Source of the DNA: an uncultured Nitrospinaceae bacterium
GTDB taxonomy: Bacteria > Nitrospinota > Nitrospinia > Nitrospinales > VA-1
Length of the DNA: 10,269 nucleotides
Direction: 5' to 3'
Assembly: GCA_913043155.1 (NCBI GenBank)
Contig: CAJWLY010000036.1
Span: forward strand, 1-10,269
A model generated the notes under the pieces. That model worked only from the letters and a program-made list of their open reading frames with translations, was not told where the DNA came from and made no database searches. How positions within the stretch are numbered: position 1 is the stretch's first letter; every line of letters starts with the position of its first letter. Positions 1-7,030 of this stretch are shown here, piece by piece. Made by a program: the position numbers and the translations under genes.

Positions 1-2021
1 GCCTCTCTCTTCCTACCAGCTACTTCCATTTCAGCCCGTACAGTGTAAAACCCTTCCTGCTCTGGCGTCCACTTGTAGCGGGCTTCCCCGTTTTTATCCG
101 TTTTGAGCGATACGGTTACGAGCGAATCTGACTGGCTCTTTACTATCAAGAGAGCCTCGGACCCAGCAGCCGGATTGTAATCATCCTGAAACGCTCGGAC
201 GCGAACCAGCACATCCTCACCTTCCTCGTAGCGTTCCTTGTCGGTCTCGAGTTGAAGGAGGTGAGTTTCCGGATCGTCAGTGAGCCAGGCGACAAGATTA
301 TTCCAGAATTTATAGTAGTGGCGTCCACTTCCACCTTCTCCTATGCGGCGGAAGTTCCAGTTCCACGACGAATCGGTCGCCATAACAAGGGTTCGCCCGC
401 GGCCCACTTGACCGGCAACCAGAACGGGATAAGTCTTGTCGCTTTTAACGGACGAAGCGAGAACATGCGCGTCCTTACGCGGTTTGAGTCCGACATTGAT
501 TCCGTTGAGTTCAGGTAAATTCTTCCAGGCATCAGCATTGGCGACGGAATCCTTTTCAAGCTGCAGAATAGGATGACGAAGCAGGTTCTCTTCCCGCCTT
601 AGACGAAACGGTTGGTCGCTGAAGTATTGCGTGGCACGTTCCAGCTGGACGGGCAGAATCTCTTCAATCTCCGTTTGCCCGTATCCGCCTCCCTGAAAAG
701 ACAACTCACCGCCAATCATCATGAACGCCCCACCCTTCTTCACGAAGTCTCTTATGTTATGCAGATAACGCTTATCGACGAACGGATCATAGCGGAAATT
801 CTGAAACACGATGAGATCGAACGAATTGAGATAATCAGTGAACAACAGGTTGGTCGGAAATGGAATGAGGCTCAACTCAGAAGTCGGCGAGGCCACGTCG
901 TCGCCAAGCGTACGTAGAATGAAAAAGGACAGCAGGTCCACCTTGGGGTGGTTGGCGAGTACTTCGCGCAGAAACCGGGAGTCCCATGTGGGCCTTCCGT
1001 TGAGATGCAAGACCCGGATACGGTCGCGGATAACTTTTACCTGAAAGTCGCGTCGATTGTTGGTAACCACAGATTCGCCGGCAAACAGGGGCACGGTGAG
1101 AGTGTAGATACGTTTTCCCAGTGTACTGGGAGTAAACTCGAGTTCGACCGGGTACTGGTTTTGCCCTTCGCGCACTTCGATGATCTGGGAAACGAGCAAG
1201 GTTTCACCTTCCTTGAGCACTAGAGGTACGTTCTTATTGCCCATGTTTGACGCGTCAAGCGTAACGCGTAAACGAATGGGCTGATGAATGAATCCAAAAT
1301 CGGCTACTTCTAGCTCCTCGATGGCGAGGTCCTTGAACATCTCGTTGCTCCCAGCCTGAAAAGTATGGACGGGCCCACTCCAGTCGGCGAGCAAGTTTAA
1401 CAATTCGGGAGAAACTGTATCAGACTCCATCGTCAGGTCGGCTCCGTCAGAAAACAGCATCACTCCCCGGAGTGATTTACCTTCATACCGTTTCTTCACC
1501 TGCGTAAATATTTCAGTGATATCCGTGTTCGGGGTTTTCGCTCGGTAACGGCCTGGGATCTCTACAGCAGGAATTGGTTCAACGCGGTCTGAGGCCAGAA
1601 AGTAATCGACCTGAAAATCATCTTTCAGAGACTCCAAGGCTTTGTGGTTTTTTTCCAGAGCCTGGCGAACGAGATTGATACGCGGCGTTTCGGATGGAAA
1701 CGTTTTGATCGACAAACTCTTGCTGTCATCAAGCAGAACCACAACTGCGTTTTTCAGCATTTGGCTTTTCCTGAACTCCAGTTCAGGCTTCAACAAAAGG
1801 AAAACCAACACAGCAAAAGTGAGCGTACGCAACACGATGAGAAAAATTTTGCGCGTCGGGGATTGAATCCGCCCAAGGCTGGTCCAGAAAAACCATAGCG
1901 CAACTGGAACCAACACCAGTACGACCAACCATACTGGAGTCAGGTCCTGCGTCACCCAACGGAGTCCGATCTCGTTGAACTCGGCCGGGTCCAGTCCAAA
2001 CCATTCAATAAGGGTGCTCAT
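1..2021 (-). CDS. VWA / glutamine-amidotransferase-like membrane protein (3' end outside window)
   Basis: My own translation gives 673 uninterrupted residues from ATG at 2021 to the left edge; the C-terminus is missing. Two hydrophobic segments (about 29-47 and 58-77) place the start in the inner membrane. A von Willebrand A domain follows: VVVLLDDSKS (93-102) carries the MIDAS pattern DxSxS at D98, S100 and S102, and FSDGAD (190-195) is a second typical VWA loop. After a beta-rich stretch (about 230-330) comes a class I glutamine-amidotransferase-like fold (about 333-580), with DLIVFQNF (402-409), GGAFMMIGGELSFQGGGY (430-447) and LPV (456-458). No cysteine sits at the usual nucleophile position, so it is probably non-catalytic. 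Residues from about 590 (YEEGEDVLVRVRAF) resemble an extracellular Ig/macroglobulin-type domain. The start codon overlaps the DUF4159 stop (ATGA), implying translational coupling. Families of this kind accompany MoxR ATPases and BatA-like proteins in envelope-related operons; the actual function is unknown. Confidence 0.85.
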   Translation of the reverse strand, partial: MSTLIEWFGLDPAEFNEIGLRWVTQDLTPVWLVVLVLVPVALWFFWTSLGRIQSPTRKIFLIVLRTLTFAVLVFLLLKPELEFRKSQMLKNAVVVLLDDSKSLSIKTFPSETPRINLVRQALEKNHKALESLKDDFQVDYFLASDRVEPIPAVEIPGRYRAKTPNTDITEIFTQVKKRYEGKSLRGVMLFSDGADLTMESDTVSPELLNLLADWSGPVHTFQAGSNEMFKDLAIEELEVADFGFIHQPIRLRVTLDASNMGNKNVPLVLKEGETLLVSQIIEVREGQNQYPVELEFTPSTLGKRIYTLTVPLFAGESVVTNNRRDFQVKVIRDRIRVLHLNGRPTWDSRFLREVLANHPKVDLLSFFILRTLGDDVASPTSELSLIPFPTNLLFTDYLNSFDLIVFQNFRYDPFVDKRYLHNIRDFVKKGGAFMMIGGELSFQGGGYGQTEIEEILPVQLERATQYFSDQPFRLRREENLLRHPILQLEKDSVANADAWKNLPELNGINVGLKPRKDAHVLASSVKSDKTYPVLVAGQVGRGRTLVMATDSSWNWNFRRIGEGGSGRHYYKFWNNLVAWLTDDPETHLLQLETDKERYEEGEDVLVRVRAFQDDYNPAAGSEALLIVKSQSDSLVTVSLKTDKNGEARYKWTPEQEGFYTVRAEMEVAGRKRE

Positions 2022-2812
2022 GGCGAGTGGTATCTTCTCAATCTTTCCAGAATAATAGGCAAATGTACCATGTCTTTTTTGTAATCCAGCGTGAGCGCGT
2101 ACATGATGATGTTCACCCCAAGGCGAATCGATAACTGCCTCTGCCTTTCACCACCGGCAATGATGTCGTGGGCCCAGTGCCCCAATTTATCCCGCGCCCA
2201 AGCACCGCCAAAATCGTTGGTGGAGTAAACTAGAACCGTTCTGCCCTTGACGTTGATCCCCTCGAGGTAAGGATTGATTAGAGTACGCCCAGTCACACGG
2301 TTGATTAGGTAAAATGAGCGAAAAATGGAATGGTCGCGAGGAATCTTCTGTAAAGGAACCTGTGGAAACAGGGAAGCGATCATATTGCGGACCGATCCAT
2401 CAAACTTCGAGTTTATTTTAGAGGTGTTGTCGTCGATAAGGAGAAACCCACCGAAATTAAGATAATCCCTAAGCCGGCGCAAATCCTCTGAAGAAAAAGG
2501 CTCGAATTCTTGATCACCTGCCATGTAAAGAAACGGGTAGCGGTACAGGTCTGGATCGGAAAGTTTGACCTGAAAGGATTCGCGCTTGACCTCGATCGAA
2601 GTCCGTCGCGCAACCTGTCCCAGTAAGCTGCCGAGCGCCGTCAGGTGCGGGTTGTAGCGTCCTCCTTCGTATTTCAACTGGGGGATGGACAACCGGGAGT
2701 AATCGGCCCTGGCAGGACTCGCTGAAGCGACAAGGACCAGCACTCCGAAAACAAGAATTATCTTTACGGGAGAAATACGCATCAAACTGAGTGTAAAGTG
2801 GAACCGGCCCAT
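2018..2812 (-). CDS. DUF4159 family secreted/envelope protein
   Basis: About 264 residues. An N-terminal hydrophobic stretch (KIILVFGVLVLVASASPARA, then DYS) looks like a signal peptide cleaved after ARA, so the protein probably acts in the periplasm. The rest fits DUF4159, a domain with an amidotransferase-like fold: YPFLYMAGDQEF, LRDYLNFGGFLLIDD, DHSIFRSFYLINRVTGR, VLVYSTNDFGGAW and a C-terminal RLGVNIIMYALTLDYKKD. The start is uncertain. An in-frame TTG at 2818, ATG at 2812 and ATG at 2782 are all possible and none has a good Shine-Dalgarno; I chose 2812, while 2782 would give a compact signal peptide. The gene is divergent from the aminotransferase across about 100 bases and overlaps the next gene by 4 bases. 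DUF4159 proteins are often encoded beside VWA/GATase proteins, as here. No enzymatic role is established that I can name. Confidence 0.85.
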   Translation of the reverse strand: MGRFHFTLSLMRISPVKIILVFGVLVLVASASPARADYSRLSIPQLKYEGGRYNPHLTALGSLLGQVARRTSIEVKRESFQVKLSDPDLYRYPFLYMAGDQEFEPFSSEDLRRLRDYLNFGGFLLIDDNTSKINSKFDGSVRNMIASLFPQVPLQKIPRDHSIFRSFYLINRVTGRTLINPYLEGINVKGRTVLVYSTNDFGGAWARDKLGHWAHDIIAGGERQRQLSIRLGVNIIMYALTLDYKKDMVHLPIILERLRRYHSP

Positions 2813-2911
2813 TTTCAATCGCGATTCGGGAAAGTGGATCTGGGCAGTTTTTACAAATACTTTGCCTCATCTCGGCAGGGTGAGGTAGACTGAAATCCAT
2901 CAAATAAAACA

Positions 2912-4039
2912 ATGCCCACGCCCAACTGGGAAACAATCGTGAAACGAAATATATTGATGAATCCGGGTCCCGTCAACGTCACCGACAAGGTGCGCGACGC
3001 CCAACTACGAGGAGACCTGTGCCACCGCGAGCCCGAGTTCTCCGAACTCATGAGATCGATCCGCCACAAACTGGTCCAAGCATTCAATATCGAGCAGGAG
3101 TACACAGCAATCTTGATTACCGGTTCTGGAACCGCCGCACTGGAGATGGCGGTTTCGTCCTGTCTTGCTCCCGGCCGGTCCATGCTGGTGATCCAAAACG
3201 GCGTGTACGGAGAACGCATCGGCAAAATGGCCGATGTCTACCGGATGGACAAGTGTGTGCTGACCTATAGTTGGGGCGAACTCCCGCGATTGGAAGCAAT
3301 CGAAGACACGCTGAAAAATGATCCCTCGATTGAAGTGGTTGCCATGGTGCACCATGAAACCACAACCGGGCTCCTCAACCCGCTTCCGGAAATCGCTGCG
3401 CTGGCCCAGAAATATGACAAACGCCTTGTAGTGGACTGCGTCAGCAGCCTGGGGGGCGACATCATCAATTTAGCAGAATACCCAATTGACTTCGTCGTCG
3501 GAACTGCCAACAAGTGTATCCATGGCCTGCCGGGCGTTTCATTCGTGTTACATAGAAAGAAAGACCTGTGCCGGGTGGAGGATATTCCCGCGCGGTCGAT
3601 TTACTTCAATCTAGCAGATCATCACAAAGCTCAGGAACAAGGCGATACCCTGTTCACCCCGGCTGTTCAGGCTCATTACGCTTTCGACGCCGCCTTGGAC
3701 GAACTAATTGAAGAAACGGTCAAGAAACGTATTGCACGTTATCGCCGCACAGCAGAGCGATTGCGCAAAGGATTCGAGGAAATCGGACTCGAACTTCTCA
3801 TTCCGGAAGGCCGCAGGTCCAATTGCCTCACCGCGCTCAAACTTCCCGACGGCATCTCCTACCCGTGGCTCCACGATCGTTTAAAAGAAAACGGGTTCAT
3901 CATTTATGCGGGACAGGGACTGTTTAACAATAAAATTTTTCGTATTGCCAATATGGGTGATATTCGGAACGAAGAATTCGAAAAGTTTTTAAAGGTGCTC
4001 AAAGAATGTTTCGTCACCACCAGGAAAGCGGGAGAATAA
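2912..4039 (+). CDS. Class V aminotransferase, 2-aminoethylphosphonate:pyruvate transaminase-like
   Basis: 375 residues, a full-length PLP-dependent fold type I enzyme of the class V group. The N-terminal RNILMNPGPVNVTDKVRDA and GDLCHREPEFSELM (34-47) match PhnW-like 2-aminoethylphosphonate transaminases. GSGTAALE (71-78) is the phosphate-binding turn, D175 in VVDCVSS is the expected partner of the PLP ring nitrogen, and K201 in TANKCIHGLPG is the expected Schiff-base lysine. PhnW moves the amino group between 2-aminoethylphosphonate and pyruvate, giving phosphonoacetaldehyde and alanine, in the cytoplasm. The direction here (breakdown or phosphonate synthesis) cannot be read, because no phosphonatase or PEP mutase gene is in view; alanine-glyoxylate or a related transaminase is the main alternative. 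ATG at 2912 has no Shine-Dalgarno. An in-frame GTG at 2939, preceded by GGGAAA, gives the family-typical start MKRNILMNPGP and may be the true one. It is followed after 4 bases by the next gene. Confidence 0.85.
   Translation: MPTPNWETIVKRNILMNPGPVNVTDKVRDAQLRGDLCHREPEFSELMRSIRHKLVQAFNIEQEYTAILITGSGTAALEMAVSSCLAPGRSMLVIQNGVYGERIGKMADVYRMDKCVLTYSWGELPRLEAIEDTLKNDPSIEVVAMVHHETTTGLLNPLPEIAALAQKYDKRLVVDCVSSLGGDIINLAEYPIDFVVGTANKCIHGLPGVSFVLHRKKDLCRVEDIPARSIYFNLADHHKAQEQGDTLFTPAVQAHYAFDAALDELIEETVKKRIARYRRTAERLRKGFEEIGLELLIPEGRRSNCLTALKLPDGISYPWLHDRLKENGFIIYAGQGLFNNKIFRIANMGDIRNEEFEKFLKVLKECFVTTRKAGE
4030..4034 (+). promoter_or_regulatory. Ribosome binding site deciding a GTG start
   Basis: GGGAG lies inside the last codons of the aminotransferase gene, 9 bases ahead of GTG at 4044. 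It is the best Shine-Dalgarno match near this junction. It supports the GTG rather than the later in-frame ATG at codon 7, and joint transcription of the two genes. Confidence 0.55.
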
Positions 4040-4043
4040 TACG

Positions 4044-4703
4044 GTGACTCTTTACGAACTCATGAACGAGTATGCACGAACCAATCCCGGCGAACCGGTA
4101 AGCGAGAGCCGAACCCCGGAACTGGGAAACAGCCTGTCTCTCCTCCATTCAAGCCTAATGGAATGTGGTCTCGCCAGCGAAGAACAAGCGGGCGCACCTC
4201 GCCTCACCGCAAAACCGATCGATATCGAACCTTCGCATCTCAGCCATTTCATCGTGGCGTACCTTCCGTTCAATTCGGTTACGGAAAAAAGTGAGATCAA
4301 TCATGTTCTGTTTGACATCTATTCCTTTTTCACCTGGCTGAATAAAAAGAACATCACCCACGGGTTAGCCAGAACCAACCTCTCTCAACTGGTGAAAGAC
4401 CTCTATTCGATGCAAGACCGATGCCTTAGGCTCAGCCATATGCTCGATAATGAATCGGGCCGCGTCCTGAACGATCCGCCGGGAATTCATAATACGGTCA
4501 CGGATTTTTTTTCGGTGAAGAAGATTGACGGTGATCTTATTTCTCTCAAAGGGCGCCATCAGGACGAGGTGGTACGATTACGCCTTCCCTCCGACATTCT
4601 CCCGCTAATCCAGCTGAACGACTGCCTCGACCTGGTGCTCGGCGACACCTCTGAAAAATGGGTTGTACTGGAAGCGGGACAGGTCTACCCTCAAGTGGAT
4701 TAG
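4044..4703 (+). CDS. Hypothetical protein, partner of the PhnW-like aminotransferase
   Basis: 219 residues from a GTG start with a good Shine-Dalgarno, only 4 bases after the aminotransferase stop, so almost certainly co-transcribed. I do not recognise the family. There is no signal peptide or membrane segment, so it should be cytoplasmic. Three parts can be seen: a loose polar N-terminus (1-60); a helical middle (about 66-137) containing HFIVAYLPF, INHVLFDIYSFFTWLNKKNI and LSQLVKDLYSMQDRCLRLSHML; and a beta-rich C-terminus (about 152-215), DFFSVKKIDGDLISLKG then VVRLRLPSDILPLIQLND and KWVVLEAGQVYP, which suggests a small barrel. The helical middle loosely recalls the N-terminal core-binding domain of tyrosine recombinases (a FxxWLxxK-like stretch), but no catalytic domain follows, so this resemblance may be chance. 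Codon use resembles its neighbours. Confidence 0.8.
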   Translation: MTLYELMNEYARTNPGEPVSESRTPELGNSLSLLHSSLMECGLASEEQAGAPRLTAKPIDIEPSHLSHFIVAYLPFNSVTEKSEINHVLFDIYSFFTWLNKKNITHGLARTNLSQLVKDLYSMQDRCLRLSHMLDNESGRVLNDPPGIHNTVTDFFSVKKIDGDLISLKGRHQDEVVRLRLPSDILPLIQLNDCLDLVLGDTSEKWVVLEAGQVYPQVD

Positions 4704-4753
4704 CCCCGTTTATAGCTCCGGATTCACGGTTATTGGGAAGCCCGCCTAGAATA

Positions 4754-4790
4754 GGAACCGCAGTTGCGCTTTACGTAAACTTTTGGTTCC
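4754..4790. repeat. Inverted repeat around a palindrome upstream of nuoN
   Basis: GGAACC (4754-4759) is the exact reverse complement of GGTTCC (4785-4790). Between them lies the perfect 10-base palindrome TTTACGTAAA (4770-4779). There is no T-run on the plus side, so this is not an obvious terminator for the preceding gene. It could be an operator or a long-loop hairpin in the gap between the 219-residue gene and nuoN. The arms are short enough for chance to be possible. Confidence 0.35.
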
Positions 4791-4805
4791 AAAAACAACA
4801 TTCAC

Positions 4806-4834
4806 TTGAAAAAATCAGGGGAATACTTTACAAG
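4806..4834 (+). promoter_or_regulatory. Possible sigma-70 promoter for nuoN
   Basis: TTGAAA (4806-4811) and TACAAG (4829-4834) are spaced by 17 bases, matching the -35 and -10 consensus at 5 of 6 and 4 of 6 positions. They lie about 80 bases before the nuoN start, in a gap that must hold a promoter if nuoN is transcribed independently. The call rests on pattern match only. Confidence 0.3.
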
Positions 4835-4835
4835 A

Positions 4836-4851
4836 CTCCCTATACAGGGAG
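4836..4851 (+). other. Hairpin in the probable nuoN 5' leader
   Basis: CTCCCT-ATAC-AGGGAG forms a perfect 6-base-pair stem with a 4-base loop, 62 bases ahead of nuoN. It has no following T-run, so it is not an intrinsic terminator. It would sit at the very 5' end of a transcript begun from the predicted promoter, where such stems can protect mRNA. The role is inferred. Confidence 0.4.
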
Positions 4852-4913
4852 AGACTGGGCGGGATTAAAAACGTTCTTTCTTGTAAAAATATACCACTTG
4901 CGAGTTAAAACGC

Positions 4914-6461
4914 ATGGAATTTCAAATCAATTATGAAGATATGCAGTGGATAGCTCTGGGGCCAGAACTAACAGTTTTGTTCACAGCATTTTTTCTCCTG
5001 CTAATCGGATTGAAAAAAACCTTCAATGTCAACGCGTATCTGTCGAAGGCGGCGCTGGTGGGAATCGTGGTCGCGCTCCTTTTTTCGCTTGGCTTGTGGA
5101 CCGGCGCCCCATCTGCGGGTAGCGGTGTCTCTCCAGACATGTTCAGCAAATCGCTGATCCATGACCGGTTCGGGCAGGGATTCAATATCATCTTCCTGAT
5201 TATGGCGTTGTTCGCGGTTTTCGGTTCAGTAAGGTACCCGCAGGTGGACCATGAGAACAAAGCCGAATACTTCGCACTCGTACTTATGGCGGTCGCGGGG
5301 ATGATGTTTCTCGCCAAGTCGGGAAATCTGATCACAGCATTTATCTCCCTGGAGATTTTTTCGATTTCGCTTTATATCCTTTGCGGATTCTCGGCCAAGC
5401 ATGGAACCGGACGGGAGCATCCTTCCAACGCTCCGGAACTGAGCTGGGCGACTCTGTCGTCTCAGGAGTCGGCGGTCAAGTATCTTCTGACCGGTGCATT
5501 CGCCTCGGCCATCCTCGTATACGGGATGGCACTCATCTACGCCGGAACCGGCACAACGGAAATTCGTTTCATCGGCCAGTTGCTGCATTGCAGTGAGAAT
5601 GGCGAATGCACTAATCCTTACAGCCGCAACACGCTCGTTTATATCGGCATGGGACTCCTGTTTGCCGGGCTAGCCTTCAAGGTTTCCCTGGTGCCGTTTC
5701 ACTCCTGGACCCCGGATGTCTACCAAGGAGCGCCGACTCCAATCACCGGATTCATGGCAGTCGCCACTAAAGCAGCGGCTTTCGCTTTGATCGCACGAAT
5801 TTTCTTCACGGCGTTTCCCGAAATTGACAAAATCTGGATGCCGTTCCTCTTCGGGGTGTCGGTACTTACGATGCTCGTGGGCAATATTGCAGCAATCTTT
5901 CAGGACGACGTGAAACGCATGCTGGCTTACTCGGGTGTTGCGCATGCGGGGTACCTGCTAATCGGCATCGTGGCCAATAGTGAGGACGGTGTAGCAAGCA
6001 TTCTTTTTTATCTAAGCGTGTATCTCTTCATGAATATAGGGGCCTTCGCGGTGGTTTTTATCATGGAGGGTGAAGGAAAGGAAGGAAACTCGATTTATCG
6101 GTTTAAGGGGCTGGCTAAACAGCGCCCCATGCTCGCGGCAGCCATGAGCCTGTTCATGCTGTCTTTGGCCGGGTTCCCCCCGACTGCGGGATTCTTCGGC
6201 AAGCTATATGTTTTCCTAGCGGCCATTCGAGAGGGTTACATCCTGATCACCATAATGGCCGTGATTGCGACCGTTATTTCCGTTTATTTTTACCTGCGGG
6301 TCATCGTTATGATGTATTTTCACGAAGACGAAAGCGGGGAGTTGGTCATCATACACCGGGGAATGGGCACCATTGTCGCCGTCAGTTCCCTCGCCATCCT
6401 TCTGATCGGATTTTTTCCTTCCGGTCTCATGCACCTCGCTCTCGCATCGATACCTTTCTAA
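4914..6461 (+). CDS. nuoN: NADH-quinone oxidoreductase subunit N
   Basis: 515 residues, a polytopic inner-membrane protein of the Mrp-antiporter-like family and one of the proton-pumping subunits of respiratory complex I. Diagnostic stretches are SLEIFSISLYILCGF (E147, the conserved TM5 glutamate), ESAVKYLLTGAFASAILVYG (K189), AFKVSLVPFHSWTPDVYQGAP (K256, the TM7 lysine and the signature NuoN segment), VATKAAAFALIARIF (K286), VKRMLAYSGVAHAGYLLIG and LAGFPPTAGFFGKLYVF (K430, the TM12 lysine). All key charged residues of the proton path are present. It is about 30 residues longer than the E. coli protein. The extra length is mainly in a polar loop at about 160-184 and a loop holding CSENGEC (226-232). 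ATG at 4914 has only a weak Shine-Dalgarno; a second in-frame ATG lies at 4941. No nuoM or other nuo gene is adjacent, although nuoN commonly ends a nuo operon, and the next gene is convergent. Confidence 0.97.
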   Translation: MEFQINYEDMQWIALGPELTVLFTAFFLLLIGLKKTFNVNAYLSKAALVGIVVALLFSLGLWTGAPSAGSGVSPDMFSKSLIHDRFGQGFNIIFLIMALFAVFGSVRYPQVDHENKAEYFALVLMAVAGMMFLAKSGNLITAFISLEIFSISLYILCGFSAKHGTGREHPSNAPELSWATLSSQESAVKYLLTGAFASAILVYGMALIYAGTGTTEIRFIGQLLHCSENGECTNPYSRNTLVYIGMGLLFAGLAFKVSLVPFHSWTPDVYQGAPTPITGFMAVATKAAAFALIARIFFTAFPEIDKIWMPFLFGVSVLTMLVGNIAAIFQDDVKRMLAYSGVAHAGYLLIGIVANSEDGVASILFYLSVYLFMNIGAFAVVFIMEGEGKEGNSIYRFKGLAKQRPMLAAAMSLFMLSLAGFPPTAGFFGKLYVFLAAIREGYILITIMAVIATVISVYFYLRVIVMMYFHEDESGELVIIHRGMGTIVAVSSLAILLIGFFPSGLMHLALASIPF

Positions 6462-6476
6462 GAGTTCATCCGTCTA

Positions 6477-6507
6477 CATAAAAATAGTCCGCTGTAGCCA
6501 TTGCGGA
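6477..6507 (-). terminator. Probable intrinsic terminator of the dtd operon
   Basis: Read on the minus strand, TCCGC and GCGGA (6507 to 6488) form a 5-base-pair stem with a 10-base loop that could add a TG/CA pair, followed by CTATTTTTATG. It lies about 60 bases past the dtd stop, in the 104-base gap between two convergent genes, where terminators are expected. The stem is short. On the plus strand the tail is only TATTTCT, a weak terminator for nuoN. Confidence 0.4.
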
Positions 6508-6565
6508 TATTTCTGTGCCGTTATTGATTTACTACCTTTTGGGATTACGTTGGAATCCGGCAAGC

Positions 6566-7003
6566 CTAACGTTCCAGCAAAAAAGTGACGGGTCCGTCAT
6601 TGACTAGGGATACTTTCATATTTGCCGCAAATTGTCCCATAGCGATGGGGAGTCCAGACTGCCCCAACACGCGGGCATAATATTCGTACAAGGCTCGCGC
6701 CGTTTCAGGGGCTGCTGCCCGGTCGAATCCGGGTCGGCGCCCCCGCGAACAATCACCGGCGAGAGTGAACTGAGAAACGACCAAGATGCTGCCTCCGACG
6801 TCCAGGCAAGAACGGTTCATTTTTCCATTTTCATCAGGAAAAATTCTCAGGTTCAATGTTTTCTCCGCCAGAAAGTCAGCCTGTCCTTCCCCATCTCCTT
6901 TTTCCGCACCAAACAAGACCATAAGCCCTTTATTGATACAGGCGATTTCTTTTTCGTCAACCGAGACGGAAGCACCCGTTACGCGTTGCAGAACAAGTTT
7001 CAC
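6566..7003 (-). CDS. dtd: D-aminoacyl-tRNA deacylase
   Basis: 145 residues, the normal full length for bacterial DTD. This cytoplasmic homodimer hydrolyses D-amino acids (classically D-Tyr), and also glycine, from mischarged tRNAs, so it proofreads chirality in translation. The N-terminal QRVTGASVSVD, SQFTLAGD (77-84, with the active-site SQFTL) and NDGPVTFLL (135-143, containing the Gly-cisPro motif at G137-P138) are all intact. The start is GTG at 7003, placed so that the protein begins KLVLQRV as in the family; no good Shine-Dalgarno precedes it, so translation may depend on coupling to the upstream gene, whose stop lies 27 bases away. It is the last gene of the minus-strand operon and converges with nuoN. 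Confidence 0.97.
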   Translation of the reverse strand: MKLVLQRVTGASVSVDEKEIACINKGLMVLFGAEKGDGEGQADFLAEKTLNLRIFPDENGKMNRSCLDVGGSILVVSQFTLAGDCSRGRRPGFDRAAAPETARALYEYYARVLGQSGLPIAMGQFAANMKVSLVNDGPVTFLLER

Positions 7004-7030
7004 AGGAATGATTTGCAGGCAAGAGGGTTT

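Noticed and set aside
1459..1476. Perfect 8-base inverted repeat ATCACTCC-CC-GGAGTGAT
   Set aside because: It lies inside the VWA coding region at the SLRGV codons just before FSDGAD; one such repeat in 10 kb is within chance and no regulatory role is suggested.
4044..4703. Reading the 219-residue protein as a tyrosine recombinase fragment
   Set aside because: Only a loose helical resemblance; no R-H-R-Y catalytic region and no attachment-like repeats nearby.
4658..4936. 92-residue plus-strand frame across the gap before nuoN
   Set aside because: It overlaps the end of the 219-residue gene in another frame and the nuoN start, has no Shine-Dalgarno and no protein-like motif pattern.
6542..6558. 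GGATT/AATCC hairpin beside the dtd stop
   Set aside because: Five base pairs with no T-run on either side; the hairpin at 6488-6507 with a T-rich tail is a better terminator.
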